Shown: positions 1-7,733 of the stretch, one piece after another | Layout of the letters: each line of letters starts with the position of its first letter | Numbering within the stretch: position 1 is the stretch's first letter | Assembly: GCF_002933855.1 (NCBI RefSeq) | Contig: NZ_BFAQ01000047.1 | Coordinates: 86,691-150,690 of the forward strand | Direction: 5' to 3' | Source: Vibrio penaeicida | Lineage (GTDB): Bacteria; Pseudomonadota; Gammaproteobacteria; Enterobacterales; Vibrionaceae | DNA length: 64,000 bases | Notes under the pieces: generated by a model | Told to the model about the DNA's origin: nothing | What the model saw: only the letters and a program-made list of their open reading frames with translations | The model's database searches: none | Made by a program: the position numbers and the translations under genes

Positions 1-1
1 G

Positions 2-220
2 CGTGAAGGCGCAAAGTTGTTTGATGCAGATGACAATGAAATCGGCATCGTAACCAGTGGTACTGCGGGCCCGACAGCGGGTAAGCCAGTTTCTATGGGT
101 TATGTAAAAACAGAATTTGCTGCCATTGGTACCGAGGTATTTGCTGAAGTACGTGGTAAAAAACTGGCAATGACTGTTGAGAAAATGCCGTTTGTACCTC
201 AGCGCTACTATCGCGGCTAA
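2..220 (+). CDS. gcvT: Aminomethyltransferase (glycine cleavage T protein), C-terminal part
   Basis: Only the last 72 codons lie in the window; the gene enters from the left edge in frame 2. T protein transfers the aminomethyl carbon carried by the lipoyl H protein to tetrahydrofolate, releasing ammonia, in the cytoplasmic glycine cleavage complex. The visible tail (GIVTSGTAGP at about the tenth residue, then GYV, VFAEVRGK, and the ending PFVPQRYYRG) is the conserved C-terminal barrel of GcvT, and I recognise it as typical of Vibrio. A strong hairpin terminator follows 22 bases after the stop, so transcription ends here and the next gene is separate. Confidence 0.9.
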   Translation, partial: REGAKLFDADDNEIGIVTSGTAGPTAGKPVSMGYVKTEFAAIGTEVFAEVRGKKLAMTVEKMPFVPQRYYRG

Positions 221-242
221 ATTCAAGTTTTTCGAAATTCTG

Positions 243-277
243 AGCGGCTATTCTTTTTGGAATAGCCGCTTTTTTTT
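243..277 (+). terminator. Rho-independent terminator after gcvT
   Basis: Perfect 11-bp stem (243-253 with 260-270), six-base loop, then a run of eight T (270-277). It lies just after the gcvT stop. Confidence 0.9.
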
Positions 278-416
278 GATCTGACGTAAAGTGGTACTTA
301 CGCGTGATTACGTTTGAGACATCGAATATGGAGGAATAGTTGATATACTGACCGTTAATATTATTGTCGAGTGACGCTGAAAACGCGTTCGGAAAAGAAG
401 AAACGAGAGGAACAAT

Positions 417-1409
417 ATGATCAAGCCATTGATTACACTGCTAACTATGTTACCTGTCGCGAGTTTAGCGTCAAATGCTGTTAATCCTTTAATCATTAAC
501 GGTACACATGCGTCTACTCAGAATTTCCCCTCAATTGTTAACTTGTACCTTGATGCGTTTGAGTACAATCAACAGTATGGAAGTTTGTATTGTGGCGGAA
601 CAACACTGAACGCAAACTATGTATTAACAGCAGCACACTGTATTGATGATCGTACAGATATTCAGCTGTTTACTAAAGTTGTTCCTCAGCTTCAGTACCG
701 AACAGATTACCCCTCTAACGTCTCTCGGTATCAGGTTAGTCAAATTTATGTTCACCCTAGTTGGGATAGCACGACTTTTAAGCACGATATCGCGATTCTA
801 AAGCTAGAGTCGCCGCGAAATATTGACGTAAGCAACGTGGGAATAAAGCGCCCAACGAATAAAAATTATGCAGTGACATCATCTAACTTATTTGTAACGG
901 TTGGTCACGGTCTTACAGACAGTTCGAGCAAATCAACCAGCAACTCTCTTCAGAAAACAGACCTAAGTTTTGTAGATACTGCTACTTGTGACAACGTATT
1001 TAGGGACGATATTGATAGTTCATTTCTTTGTATGACGGGCGTACGAAACCCTAATACTGGGCTACATAATAGTGCTTGTAGTGGGGACTCTGGTGGTCCT
1101 GTGTACATTAAAGACGGTAACAACAATATTCAGGTTGGGGTAACAAGTTTCGGAACAACAACGTGTGGTTCTAATTCACAAGTTACAACTGTATATACCG
1201 ATTTGTACGAACATGCAGGTTGGATAGACAGCGTATTATCTGGCTCAGTAAGTCCCAAATATACATCTACACATGCTAAGCGTCTTGCCTACTTTGGTGG
1301 CTCCACCAACAATTCAGCGTCGTCTTCAGGGTCTTCATTTGGGGTGTTTTCGTTAGTCGCAATTTTCATGCTGGGTTGCTTTCGCCGTAGAATACAGGGA
1401 GTCAAATAG
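417..1409 (+). CDS. Secreted trypsin-like serine protease with GlyGly-CTERM-like tail
   Basis: A 330-residue S1 (chymotrypsin-fold) endopeptidase predicted to be exported. A signal peptide covers about residues 1-19. The catalytic triad is visible as His74 (TAAHC), Asp124 (KHDIAIL) and Ser225 (GDSGGP), with the paired cysteines normal for the fold. The C terminus has a Ser/Gly-rich stretch (about 305-313), one hydrophobic segment and a basic end (FRRR). This tripartite layout is that of GlyGly-CTERM proteins such as V. cholerae VesA/VesB, which are secreted by the type II system and cut by rhombosortase. Upstream AGAGGAACAAT suits the ATG. A decayed paralog lies just downstream and an intact one at 5816, so this is a local protease family. 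Substrate unknown. Confidence 0.85.
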   Translation: MIKPLITLLTMLPVASLASNAVNPLIINGTHASTQNFPSIVNLYLDAFEYNQQYGSLYCGGTTLNANYVLTAAHCIDDRTDIQLFTKVVPQLQYRTDYPSNVSRYQVSQIYVHPSWDSTTFKHDIAILKLESPRNIDVSNVGIKRPTNKNYAVTSSNLFVTVGHGLTDSSSKSTSNSLQKTDLSFVDTATCDNVFRDDIDSSFLCMTGVRNPNTGLHNSACSGDSGGPVYIKDGNNNIQVGVTSFGTTTCGSNSQVTTVYTDLYEHAGWIDSVLSGSVSPKYTSTHAKRLAYFGGSTNNSASSSGSSFGVFSLVAIFMLGCFRRRIQGVK

Positions 1410-1426
1410 TACCCCAAAACCAAGGG

Positions 1427-1606
1427 TTGGATTCTGGAAGCGCATTGGCTGACAATGCAGTCAACCCTCCAATAGTCAACGAGAGTGTGGCGAGCATTGC
1501 GAATTACCCTTCAATTGCCACACTTTTCATCGATACGCTTGAATACGATGGGCGTTACTCTAGCGGCGACTATTGTGATGCTGCATGCTCGGAAGCGAGA
1601 CCATAG
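1427..1606 (+). pseudogene. Decayed N-terminal fragment of a paralogous serine protease
   Basis: Read from 1427, this frame gives a stretch with NAVNPPIVNES, NYPSIATLFIDTLEYD and SSGDYC. It aligns position by position with residues 20-60 of the intact protease just upstream (NAVNPLIINGT, NFPSIVNLYLDAFEY, GSLYC). It then runs into unrelated residues and a stop at 1604-1606. The catalytic His, Asp and Ser regions are all missing, and the signal peptide is not intact. It is best explained as the remnant of a tandem duplication that lost most of its length. No further protease similarity was seen up to 1930. Confidence 0.75.
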
Positions 1607-1748
1607 TTGACGATATATAGCAAAACCGACTTCTAATAAGGTGAATATTTTTTAGAACCATCAGATCTTCAATTTGGCATTTTGCCCGAAAGCCAATTTA
1701 TTCCCCCTGAACTAAGCACACTTCTTCCCTAAGGCGATTCACACTCTT

Positions 1749-1787
1749 GCCCAAGCCCAAGCCCAAGCCCAAGCCCAAGCCCAAGCC
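1749..1787 (+). repeat. Tandem hexanucleotide repeat, GCCCAA x 6.5
   Basis: Six perfect copies of GCCCAA plus a half copy, in the non-coding stretch between the protease remnant and torY. Such arrays change length by replication slippage. Confidence 0.95.
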
Positions 1788-1888
1788 GATTCACTCAGCC
1801 TTGGCTCTTCATATTGACGAATCTATCAGTTCTATTAATAAAAACCACAATAAGTAAATGGATATGATGTGGATCAAAATGAAACTAC

Positions 1889-1912
1889 CACTTTAGGAGT
1901 ACACCTAAAGTG
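1889..1912. promoter_or_regulatory. Perfect 9-bp inverted repeat upstream of torY
   Basis: Arms CACTTTAGG (1889-1897) and CCTAAAGTG (1904-1912) around a six-base centre, 34 bp before the torY ATG. It could be an operator or an mRNA hairpin in the torYZ leader; there is no T run, so it is not a terminator. The binding protein is unknown. A NarL/NarP-like heptamer on the reverse strand overlaps it (1895-1901), but without a partner. Confidence 0.5.
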
Positions 1913-1946
1913 AATCGTGTGATTGTGTGAATAAGTGTTTCAAATT

Positions 1947-3041
1947 ATGAAAAACAAAAAGCGTTTTATCACGGTACTAATCGCAATGGGCGTTCTGATT
2001 GGGTGGGCTCTTCTCGGTGGCTCTGCAGCCGTTATGCACTACACGTCCAGCACTTCGTTTTGTCTGTCTTGCCACTCGATGCAAATTCCCTATGAGGAAT
2101 ATCAAGGATCGGTGCATTTCACCAATGGAAAGGGCATTCGTGCTGAATGTTCCGATTGCCATATCCCGAATCAACCTATCGATTACATCATTACCAAAAT
2201 TCGGGCAACGAAAGACATTTACCACGAGTTTGTAACCGGGAAAATAGCCAATGAAGAGTTGTATGAAACCCATCGAGTCGGCATGGCCGAAACCGTTTGG
2301 GAACAAATGCGAGCCAATAACTCAGCTACCTGTCGTTCGTGTCATGAGTTCGGTGCAATGGATCTGTACGAGCAGACCGAAGACGCTGCCAAAATGCATC
2401 AATATGGAATAGATAACTCACAAACCTGTATTGATTGCCACAAAGGTGTTGCTCATTTTGCTCCAGAGCCCGAAATGGACAGTGAGGCGTTTGAACGGTT
2501 AATGGCATTGACCGACCAGACGCCAGATACCGCAAAATTTGTGTACCCCGTTTCTGATGCCGAAATTGGAGAGTACGGCTTAATTCGACCCACCACCAAA
2601 CTCGAAGTAATCGCTCAAACTCCAACCTATCGAGAGGTTCGTCTGGAGGCGTATCAGATGAAAGGGGCCGAACAGGTGCTTTACCTCGGAAGAGGGCAGC
2701 GAGCGATAGTCGCCATGCTCTCCGAGCAAGGGCAAGCAGCAGTTAAATATGGCGACTACGAACCCGATGAATACGGAAACGAGTGGCGAACGGCCTCTCT
2801 CACCGCGACCACCAGTGCACCAGTGTTGGATTCTCTAGAAGCCATTTGGGCTTACGCCACAGAGCTCGACAACGTGTATTGCGCGACATGTCATTCCAAG
2901 ATCCCTGCTAATCACTTTACGGTCAACGCATGGGGACCAGTGGCCAAGAGCATGGGCGAACGAACTGACATTTCAGAACCTGATTTGGAAATACTTACTA
3001 AGTTCTTCCAGCATCACGCCAAAGACGTGGCTGGGCACTAA
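1947..3041 (+). CDS. torY: Pentaheme c-type cytochrome, TorC/TorY family (NapC/NirT type)
   Basis: Membrane-anchored cytochrome that takes electrons from menaquinol and passes them to the periplasmic TMAO reductase encoded next. The ATG at 1947 gives 364 residues; a GTG at 1935 would add four. One N-terminal membrane helix (about 8-30) is followed by four CxxCH heme sites (about C39, C68, C129, C161) in the NapC/NirT-like domain. A fifth (CATCH, about C312) lies in the C-terminal domain that distinguishes TorC/TorY from NapC. The torZ gene starts 17 bp after the stop, so the two form an operon. Pairing with a TorZ-like enzyme makes TorY the better name, though TorC cannot be excluded. Confidence 0.88.
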   Translation: MKNKKRFITVLIAMGVLIGWALLGGSAAVMHYTSSTSFCLSCHSMQIPYEEYQGSVHFTNGKGIRAECSDCHIPNQPIDYIITKIRATKDIYHEFVTGKIANEELYETHRVGMAETVWEQMRANNSATCRSCHEFGAMDLYEQTEDAAKMHQYGIDNSQTCIDCHKGVAHFAPEPEMDSEAFERLMALTDQTPDTAKFVYPVSDAEIGEYGLIRPTTKLEVIAQTPTYREVRLEAYQMKGAEQVLYLGRGQRAIVAMLSEQGQAAVKYGDYEPDEYGNEWRTASLTATTSAPVLDSLEAIWAYATELDNVYCATCHSKIPANHFTVNAWGPVAKSMGERTDISEPDLEILTKFFQHHAKDVAGH

Positions 3042-3058
3042 ATAGAAGGGATAGCATT

Positions 3059-5506
3059 ATGACTGAATTAACTCGTCGAGGTTTTCTCAAAGGAACCAGT
3101 ATGACGGCAGGAGCTTTGGCGTTCACTTCGTTTACGCCTTTGTCAGCATTGGCGAAAACAAAGCGAGGCTCGGGAGTACTGACGGCTGGTCGCATGGGTC
3201 CCATCCTGTGTGAAGTGAAAGATGGCAAACTGGTCTCAACTAAGAATGCGCTTGCTCAAACCGTAGCGAATAGCTTACAAGCTACGGGACCAGATCAAGT
3301 ACACACTAAAGCTCGCGTTAAGTTCCCGATGGTTCGCAGGGGGTATCTTGCCAACCCATCGGCACCAACTGGAGAACGAGGAAAAGACGAATTTGTCCGC
3401 GTCTCTTGGGATGAAGCCTACGCATTGATTCATGATCAGCATATGCGCATTCGAAAAACTTACGGTGCTGAATCCGTTTTTGCGGGTTCTTACGGCTGGC
3501 GCTCTAGCGGCGTATTGCACAAAGCCCAGACACTTTTACAGCGCTATATGAGCATGGCTGGTGGGTATTCAGGGCATCTTGGGGATTATTCTACAGGTGC
3601 GGCACAAGTTATTATGCCGCATGTAATGGGTTCCATCGAAGTTTACGAACAACAAACCACTTACCCTGTTGTACTCGAACACAGTGATGTGGTGGTGCTT
3701 TGGGGAATGAACCCATTAAATACGCTCAAGATAGCTTGGACTTCAACAGACTGTCAGGGGCTAGAATTCTTCCACCAATTGAAGAAATCGGGCAAAACTC
3801 TGATCGCGATCGATCCAATGCGTTCTGAGACCATCGACTTTTTAGGTGAAAGCGTCCAATGGATTGCGCCTCACCCAATGACAGACGTCGCAATGATGAT
3901 GGGGATTGCCCATACTCTGGTTAAAAATAACAAACACGACAAAGCATTTCTTAAGAAGTACACCACTGGGTATGACCGTTTTGAAAGCTATCTTCTCGGT
4001 AAAGACGACGGTGTTGAAAAATCAGCGACATGGGCTTCCAGCATCTGCGGCGTACCCGTGAAGCAGTTAGAATTGTTGGCAGACATCTTCAGTAATCATC
4101 GTACATTGTTAATGTCTGGATGGGGTATTCAACGTCAGCAATATGGGGAACAGCGTCACTGGATGCTGGCAACCTTAGCTTCGATGCTCGGTCAGATAGG
4201 TCTGCCAGGTGGTGGGTTCGGGCTATCTTATCACTATTCCAACGGAGGAAACCCAACGAGAGATGCCGCGGTGCTACCTGCCATATCCGCTTCTGTTGGC
4301 GGTGGCTCATCAGCGGGGAATGACTGGGCAGTGTCTGGCGCGGTTAATGCGTTTCCAGTAGCACGAATTGTTGAAGCTCTGGAAAATCCGGGTAAGTCCT
4401 TTCAACACAACGGGCACGATCTCACGTTCCCAGATATCAAAATGATTTGGTGGGCGGGTGGCGCAAACTTCACGCATCATCAAGACAGCAATCGGCTGAT
4501 CAAGGCATGGCAAAAACCTGAGTTGATCATCATATCCGAGCCTTATTGGACCGCCGCAGCAAAGCATGCCGATATTGTGCTGCCCATTACGACTTCATTC
4601 GAACGCAACGATATGACGATGACTGGAGATTACAGTAATCAACATCTTGTGCCGATGAAGCAGGTGGTGGAACCTCAGGGTGAAGCCCGAAGCGATTTTG
4701 ATGTATTTGCAGATTTGGCTGAAAAGCTAAAATCGGGCGGAAAAGCGGTGTTTACTGAAGGCAAAGACGAAATGGGTTGGCTTAAATCTTTCTACGAGAC
4801 AGCCCAAAAAGCCGGGCGCAAAGCGCGCATCCGCATGCCAAAGTTTGGTCAGTTCTGGAGTAAGAATGAGCTGATTGAAATGAAATTCAACAAGAAAGCC
4901 GCGAAGTTTGTGCGTCATGCAGATTTTCGTCAGGATCCAGTGCTGAACCCATTGGGCACGCCTAGTGGAAGAATAGAGATTTTCTCCAAAACCATTGAAA
5001 GCTATGGCTTGGCGGATTGCCCAGCGCACCCAACTTGGTTAGAACCATCAGAATACAGTGGGAACGCGAAAGAAGGTGAGCTGCAACTTGTTACCGCTCA
5101 TGCCGCCCATCGCTTGCACAGCCAGTTTAATTACGCAGCCATTCGTGGAGACTACGCCATTGCCAATCGTGAGCCTATTTCTATCCATGTTAAGGATGCG
5201 AAAGCTAGAGGGATAAAACAGGGCGATTTGGTGCGTGCTTTCAATGACCGCGGTCAGGTGTTGGTCGGTGCGATGGTTACAGATGGAATTAAACAAGGTT
5301 CCGTATGCATCCACGAAGGAGGGTGGCTAGATCTCGATCACAAATCGGGCTTGTGCAAAAACGGTTGTGCGAATGTGCTTACGTTAGACATTCCCACCTC
5401 TCGTTTAGCCAATGGCTGCGCTGCGAATTCATCTTTAGTTAGAATTGAAAAATACGAAGGTCCTGCGCTTGAGTTAACGGCATTCACACCACCCAAAAAT
5501 GCCTAA
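3059..5506 (+). CDS. torZ: Periplasmic trimethylamine-N-oxide/S- or N-oxide reductase, TorZ type
   Basis: Molybdenum bis-MGD enzyme of the DMSO reductase family that reduces TMAO and related N- and S-oxides as terminal acceptors. A twin-arginine signal (TRRGFLKG, residues 5-12) with a hydrophobic stretch to about residue 32 sends the folded protein to the periplasm. Ser178 in GDYSTGAAQ is the expected Mo ligand. The 815-residue length and motifs such as AGSYGWRSSG, GWGIQRQQYGEQ, IVLPITTSFERND and GGFGLSYHYSNGG match E. coli TorZ (809 residues) better than TorA (848). Start: ATG after an AGAAGGG-type site. No torD chaperone, torR, torS or torT gene lies in the window. A terminator follows. Confidence 0.92.
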   Translation: MTELTRRGFLKGTSMTAGALAFTSFTPLSALAKTKRGSGVLTAGRMGPILCEVKDGKLVSTKNALAQTVANSLQATGPDQVHTKARVKFPMVRRGYLANPSAPTGERGKDEFVRVSWDEAYALIHDQHMRIRKTYGAESVFAGSYGWRSSGVLHKAQTLLQRYMSMAGGYSGHLGDYSTGAAQVIMPHVMGSIEVYEQQTTYPVVLEHSDVVVLWGMNPLNTLKIAWTSTDCQGLEFFHQLKKSGKTLIAIDPMRSETIDFLGESVQWIAPHPMTDVAMMMGIAHTLVKNNKHDKAFLKKYTTGYDRFESYLLGKDDGVEKSATWASSICGVPVKQLELLADIFSNHRTLLMSGWGIQRQQYGEQRHWMLATLASMLGQIGLPGGGFGLSYHYSNGGNPTRDAAVLPAISASVGGGSSAGNDWAVSGAVNAFPVARIVEALENPGKSFQHNGHDLTFPDIKMIWWAGGANFTHHQDSNRLIKAWQKPELIIISEPYWTAAAKHADIVLPITTSFERNDMTMTGDYSNQHLVPMKQVVEPQGEARSDFDVFADLAEKLKSGGKAVFTEGKDEMGWLKSFYETAQKAGRKARIRMPKFGQFWSKNELIEMKFNKKAAKFVRHADFRQDPVLNPLGTPSGRIEIFSKTIESYGLADCPAHPTWLEPSEYSGNAKEGELQLVTAHAAHRLHSQFNYAAIRGDYAIANREPISIHVKDAKARGIKQGDLVRAFNDRGQVLVGAMVTDGIKQGSVCIHEGGWLDLDHKSGLCKNGCANVLTLDIPTSRLANGCAANSSLVRIEKYEGPALELTAFTPPKNA

Positions 5507-5599
5507 GATTATAGCCTAAACCGTTTGCTCTGTTTCCAATGGAATAGTTCGTAAACGTTAGCGATGTATTAGGTTAGAACTTTAGATATAGAAATACAT

Positions 5600-5631
5600 G
5601 AGCCTCTTTTTAGCATGAGGCTCTTTTTTTA
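5600..5631 (+). terminator. Rho-independent terminator after torZ
   Basis: GAGCCTC (5600-5606) pairs with GAGGCTC (5617-5623), followed by a T run (5624-5630). It ends the torYZ operon about 95 bp after the torZ stop. Confidence 0.85.
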
Positions 5632-5815
5632 TTTCTTCAGCCAACAGATAACTTGCTGAAATTGATAAAGTAAATGAAGTATAAATAATGGTTTTTTATA
5701 AATCAGCTCACTATTGAAGTGTGATGTTCAATTAATTTACGCCGTGTGATCTAAATCTCTCCTACTCTTTTTATAGAGCTTAAATATCTTTTGGATGTTT
5801 ATTGGGGAGAGTTCT
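5632..5815 (+). other. Non-coding leader of the second serine protease gene
   Basis: AT-rich, gene-free. Two TGTGAT motifs (5720-5725 and 5744-5749) are possible CRP half-sites, but neither has a good TCACA partner. A TATAGAGC element near 5772 may be part of a promoter. Confidence 0.3.
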
Positions 5816-6877
5816 ATGCGCAATGTGATGCTATTTATGCTTGTTTTTTCAGCTCAGTACGCAGTGAGTGCTGAACAAGTTTCACCAACAATTGTTAACG
5901 GAAACAACGCTTACATTTCATCTTACCCGTACATGGCAAGCCTTTACTACGATAGACGTGAAGATTACGGTTACTACGGCAATTACTGTGGGGCAACCAT
6001 ACTAGACGCGAAACACGTAATGACAGCGGCACATTGTGTCCAAGATAATTATTACAACAAATATACCACCGTCGTATTGCAGTTGGAGCGCGAGGGAGAT
6101 TTTAACAGCGCTCAGAAAATACCAGCGAAATCCTTTTATTATCGAGATGACTACCGAGATGGTTCTTATTACCTATGGGAGAACGACATCGCGATCATTG
6201 AGTTGGAATACGCGATGCAAGGCGTCCCTTCTTCTCAATTTGTACCACTACCTGTTAGTGGTGATGCCGCAAACTATCGAGTAAACGGTGCAAAATTCCA
6301 GGCGGTAGGGCATGGGAACACCAAATCCAACTACGACAGTTCCGATCACTTACTACAAGTCACTTTGGATTACGTTGACCAAGTAACTTGTACCGCTTTC
6401 GCATCGGTGAAAGAAGGGCACATTTGTACCAGGGGAGATTACAATGCCACATCAGGTCTTCATGGTGCCATTTGTCAGGGAGACTCAGGTGGACCGCTAC
6501 TCTGGTTCGATGGCTCTAAATACAGACAAATAGGCATTGCGAGTTTCGGACCTAGCGTATGTGGTAACCCTTCGGTCTCCGTTCATGGGGTATTTACTGA
6601 GGTATTAGATTACGTTCCTTGGATAAACAGCGTATTAGCTGGGAACGAAGCACCGAAATACTCTGTTGACGGTTCAACCACAGGAGGCGTCGTACCCAAA
6701 TCCGAACCAGAAGCAACAACCGACACAAGTTCTAAAGCTGGAAGCGTTGGTTTGTTATCCATGATGTTGTTATTGATTGCTGCCTTTTTTAAGCAGCAAC
6801 TTACGTTACCAAAAGGTTTTTATCGGGTAAGCATTCAGGGTAATTGCTTGGTAATTCATGTGGCGGGCAAGCAATGA
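5816..6877 (+). CDS. Second secreted trypsin-like serine protease, atypical C-terminal extension
   Basis: S1-family endopeptidase of 353 residues from the ATG at 5816, chosen because GGGGAGAG precedes it and a signal peptide (MRNVMLFMLVFSAQYAVSA) starts there; an in-frame ATG at 5795 lacks a good site. Triad: His73 (TAAHC), Asp124 (NDIAIIEL), Ser224 (GDSGGP). It is clearly paralogous to the protease at 417. The C terminus has a Thr/Ser/Lys linker, a GSVG element and a hydrophobic helix, as in GlyGly-CTERM proteins. Instead of ending in a short basic cluster it continues about 27 residues (LPKGFYRVSIQG...), overlapping the convergent padC gene by 77 bp. A frame change in the T6 run at 6785-6790 could explain this. 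Confidence 0.8.
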   Translation: MRNVMLFMLVFSAQYAVSAEQVSPTIVNGNNAYISSYPYMASLYYDRREDYGYYGNYCGATILDAKHVMTAAHCVQDNYYNKYTTVVLQLEREGDFNSAQKIPAKSFYYRDDYRDGSYYLWENDIAIIELEYAMQGVPSSQFVPLPVSGDAANYRVNGAKFQAVGHGNTKSNYDSSDHLLQVTLDYVDQVTCTAFASVKEGHICTRGDYNATSGLHGAICQGDSGGPLLWFDGSKYRQIGIASFGPSVCGNPSVSVHGVFTEVLDYVPWINSVLAGNEAPKYSVDGSTTGGVVPKSEPEATTDTSSKAGSVGLLSMMLLLIAAFFKQQLTLPKGFYRVSIQGNCLVIHVAGKQ

Positions 6878-7325
6878 CTTGTTCATTGTTCTCACCACAT
6901 TCTCTTAAGTAGATGAGCGTTGCAAAGCTGCTGATTAATTCAGTGGGGTAGGTTGGACCAGCATCGCGTAGCGCTTCCATTTCTTCAAGATGCTCATTTT
7001 GATAGCAAGCAATTTTCTTCGGATCGTCAACGATCCAGCGTGGAAAGTAAATGGTTCCATGCACTATGTAGTCTACTAGATTAAAAGACAGTGAAACGTC
7101 TGTTCCTGTGGGTTCTACCCAAGAAATTCGAAATACATCTTTTGCAATCTGTACCATGACAACTTCTTGATCTTTTACCCAACGTCCACCAACAATGCCA
7201 CTGTGGACACGATAGTCGATGGTGTGGTCATTCTTTACGTAGCATTCGTATCGCCAGCCTTGGTCGTAATCGTAGATAACACTTTTCCCAACGATACCGC
7301 TAAGGTCTTTTTTGTTGAAACTCAT
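6801..7325 (-). CDS. padC: Phenolic acid decarboxylase
   Basis: Non-oxidative decarboxylase that converts hydroxycinnamic acids (ferulic, p-coumaric, caffeic) to vinylphenols without a cofactor; it detoxifies plant phenolics in the cytoplasm. The 174 residues carry the family landmarks: YDYDQGW (Tyr18, Tyr20), GGRWVKDQ (Arg48) and SWVEPTGTDVSL (Glu71). These sit at a constant offset of 7 from the Bacillus Tyr11, Tyr13, Arg41 and Glu64. AAGGAAAATCC precedes the ATG. It is convergent with, and overlaps, the serine protease gene by 77 bp. No PadR-type regulator is adjacent. A vibrio could meet such acids on algae or plant detritus (inference). Confidence 0.9.
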   Translation of the reverse strand: MSFNKKDLSGIVGKSVIYDYDQGWRYECYVKNDHTIDYRVHSGIVGGRWVKDQEVVMVQIAKDVFRISWVEPTGTDVSLSFNLVDYIVHGTIYFPRWIVDDPKKIACYQNEHLEEMEALRDAGPTYPTELISSFATLIYLRECGENNEQVIACPPHELPSNYPECLPDKNLLVT

Positions 7326-7663
7326 GGATTTTCCTTGTTGTTTTGTTGGTCTCAGTAATTTGGAATGAATGAATTGTTAGACTGCTTTCTTCTCCTTGAA
7401 CCGAGACAGCTTATGGGGTTCTGAATTCTGCATCATAGATTTTATAAAATAAGAAAGTAAATGGGATAAGCATCAATTTATGATGTTCTGCCCGATTTTT
7501 TAGAGTGCTCATTATCTTTCTCGTGAAGGCGGGATATTAGGGGTAAAAGAGAGGTCGAAAGGGCGAAAAAGAAGAGGAAGAGCGAGAGAGTAATCCGTTC
7601 ATTGATTTAAGAATAAACTGAATGCGCAGAGCTGGGTTTGTAGCAAGGCTTTAAAATAAGCTT
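7326..7663. other. Gene-free stretch between padC and the fru operon
   Basis: About 340 bp holding the padC promoter region (reading leftward) and purine-rich sequence around 7550-7590 (GAGAGGTCGAAAGGGCGAAA and following). No ORF or recognised RNA was seen. Confidence 0.4.
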
Positions 7664-7702
7664 TTAAAAAGCCTCAAATACTTCGAAAGTATTTGAGGCT
7701 AT
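7664..7702 (-). terminator. Rho-independent terminator of the fru operon
   Basis: GCCTCAAATACTT (7671-7683) pairs with AAGTATTTGAGGC across a tiny loop. Read on the minus strand it is followed by CTTTTTAAAAG. It lies 30 bp beyond the fruA stop. Confidence 0.88.
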
Positions 7703-7733
7703 TACCCTAAAAATGGGGTATCGAACTAAACGA

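Larger units (their letters stand above)
1607..1946. other. Gene-free stretch before torY
   Basis: No credible gene. It holds leftover sequence after the protease fragment, a hexanucleotide repeat (1749-1787) and a perfect inverted repeat (1889-1912) close to the torY start. One short open stretch (about 1656-1732) ends in a stop, and I could not assign it. Confidence 0.6.

Noticed and set aside
1656..1732. Short frame reading EPSDLQFGILPESQFIPPEL before torY
   Set aside because: It looks protein-like, but it is short, has no start or ribosome-binding site and I cannot match it to a family; it may be more debris of a lost gene.
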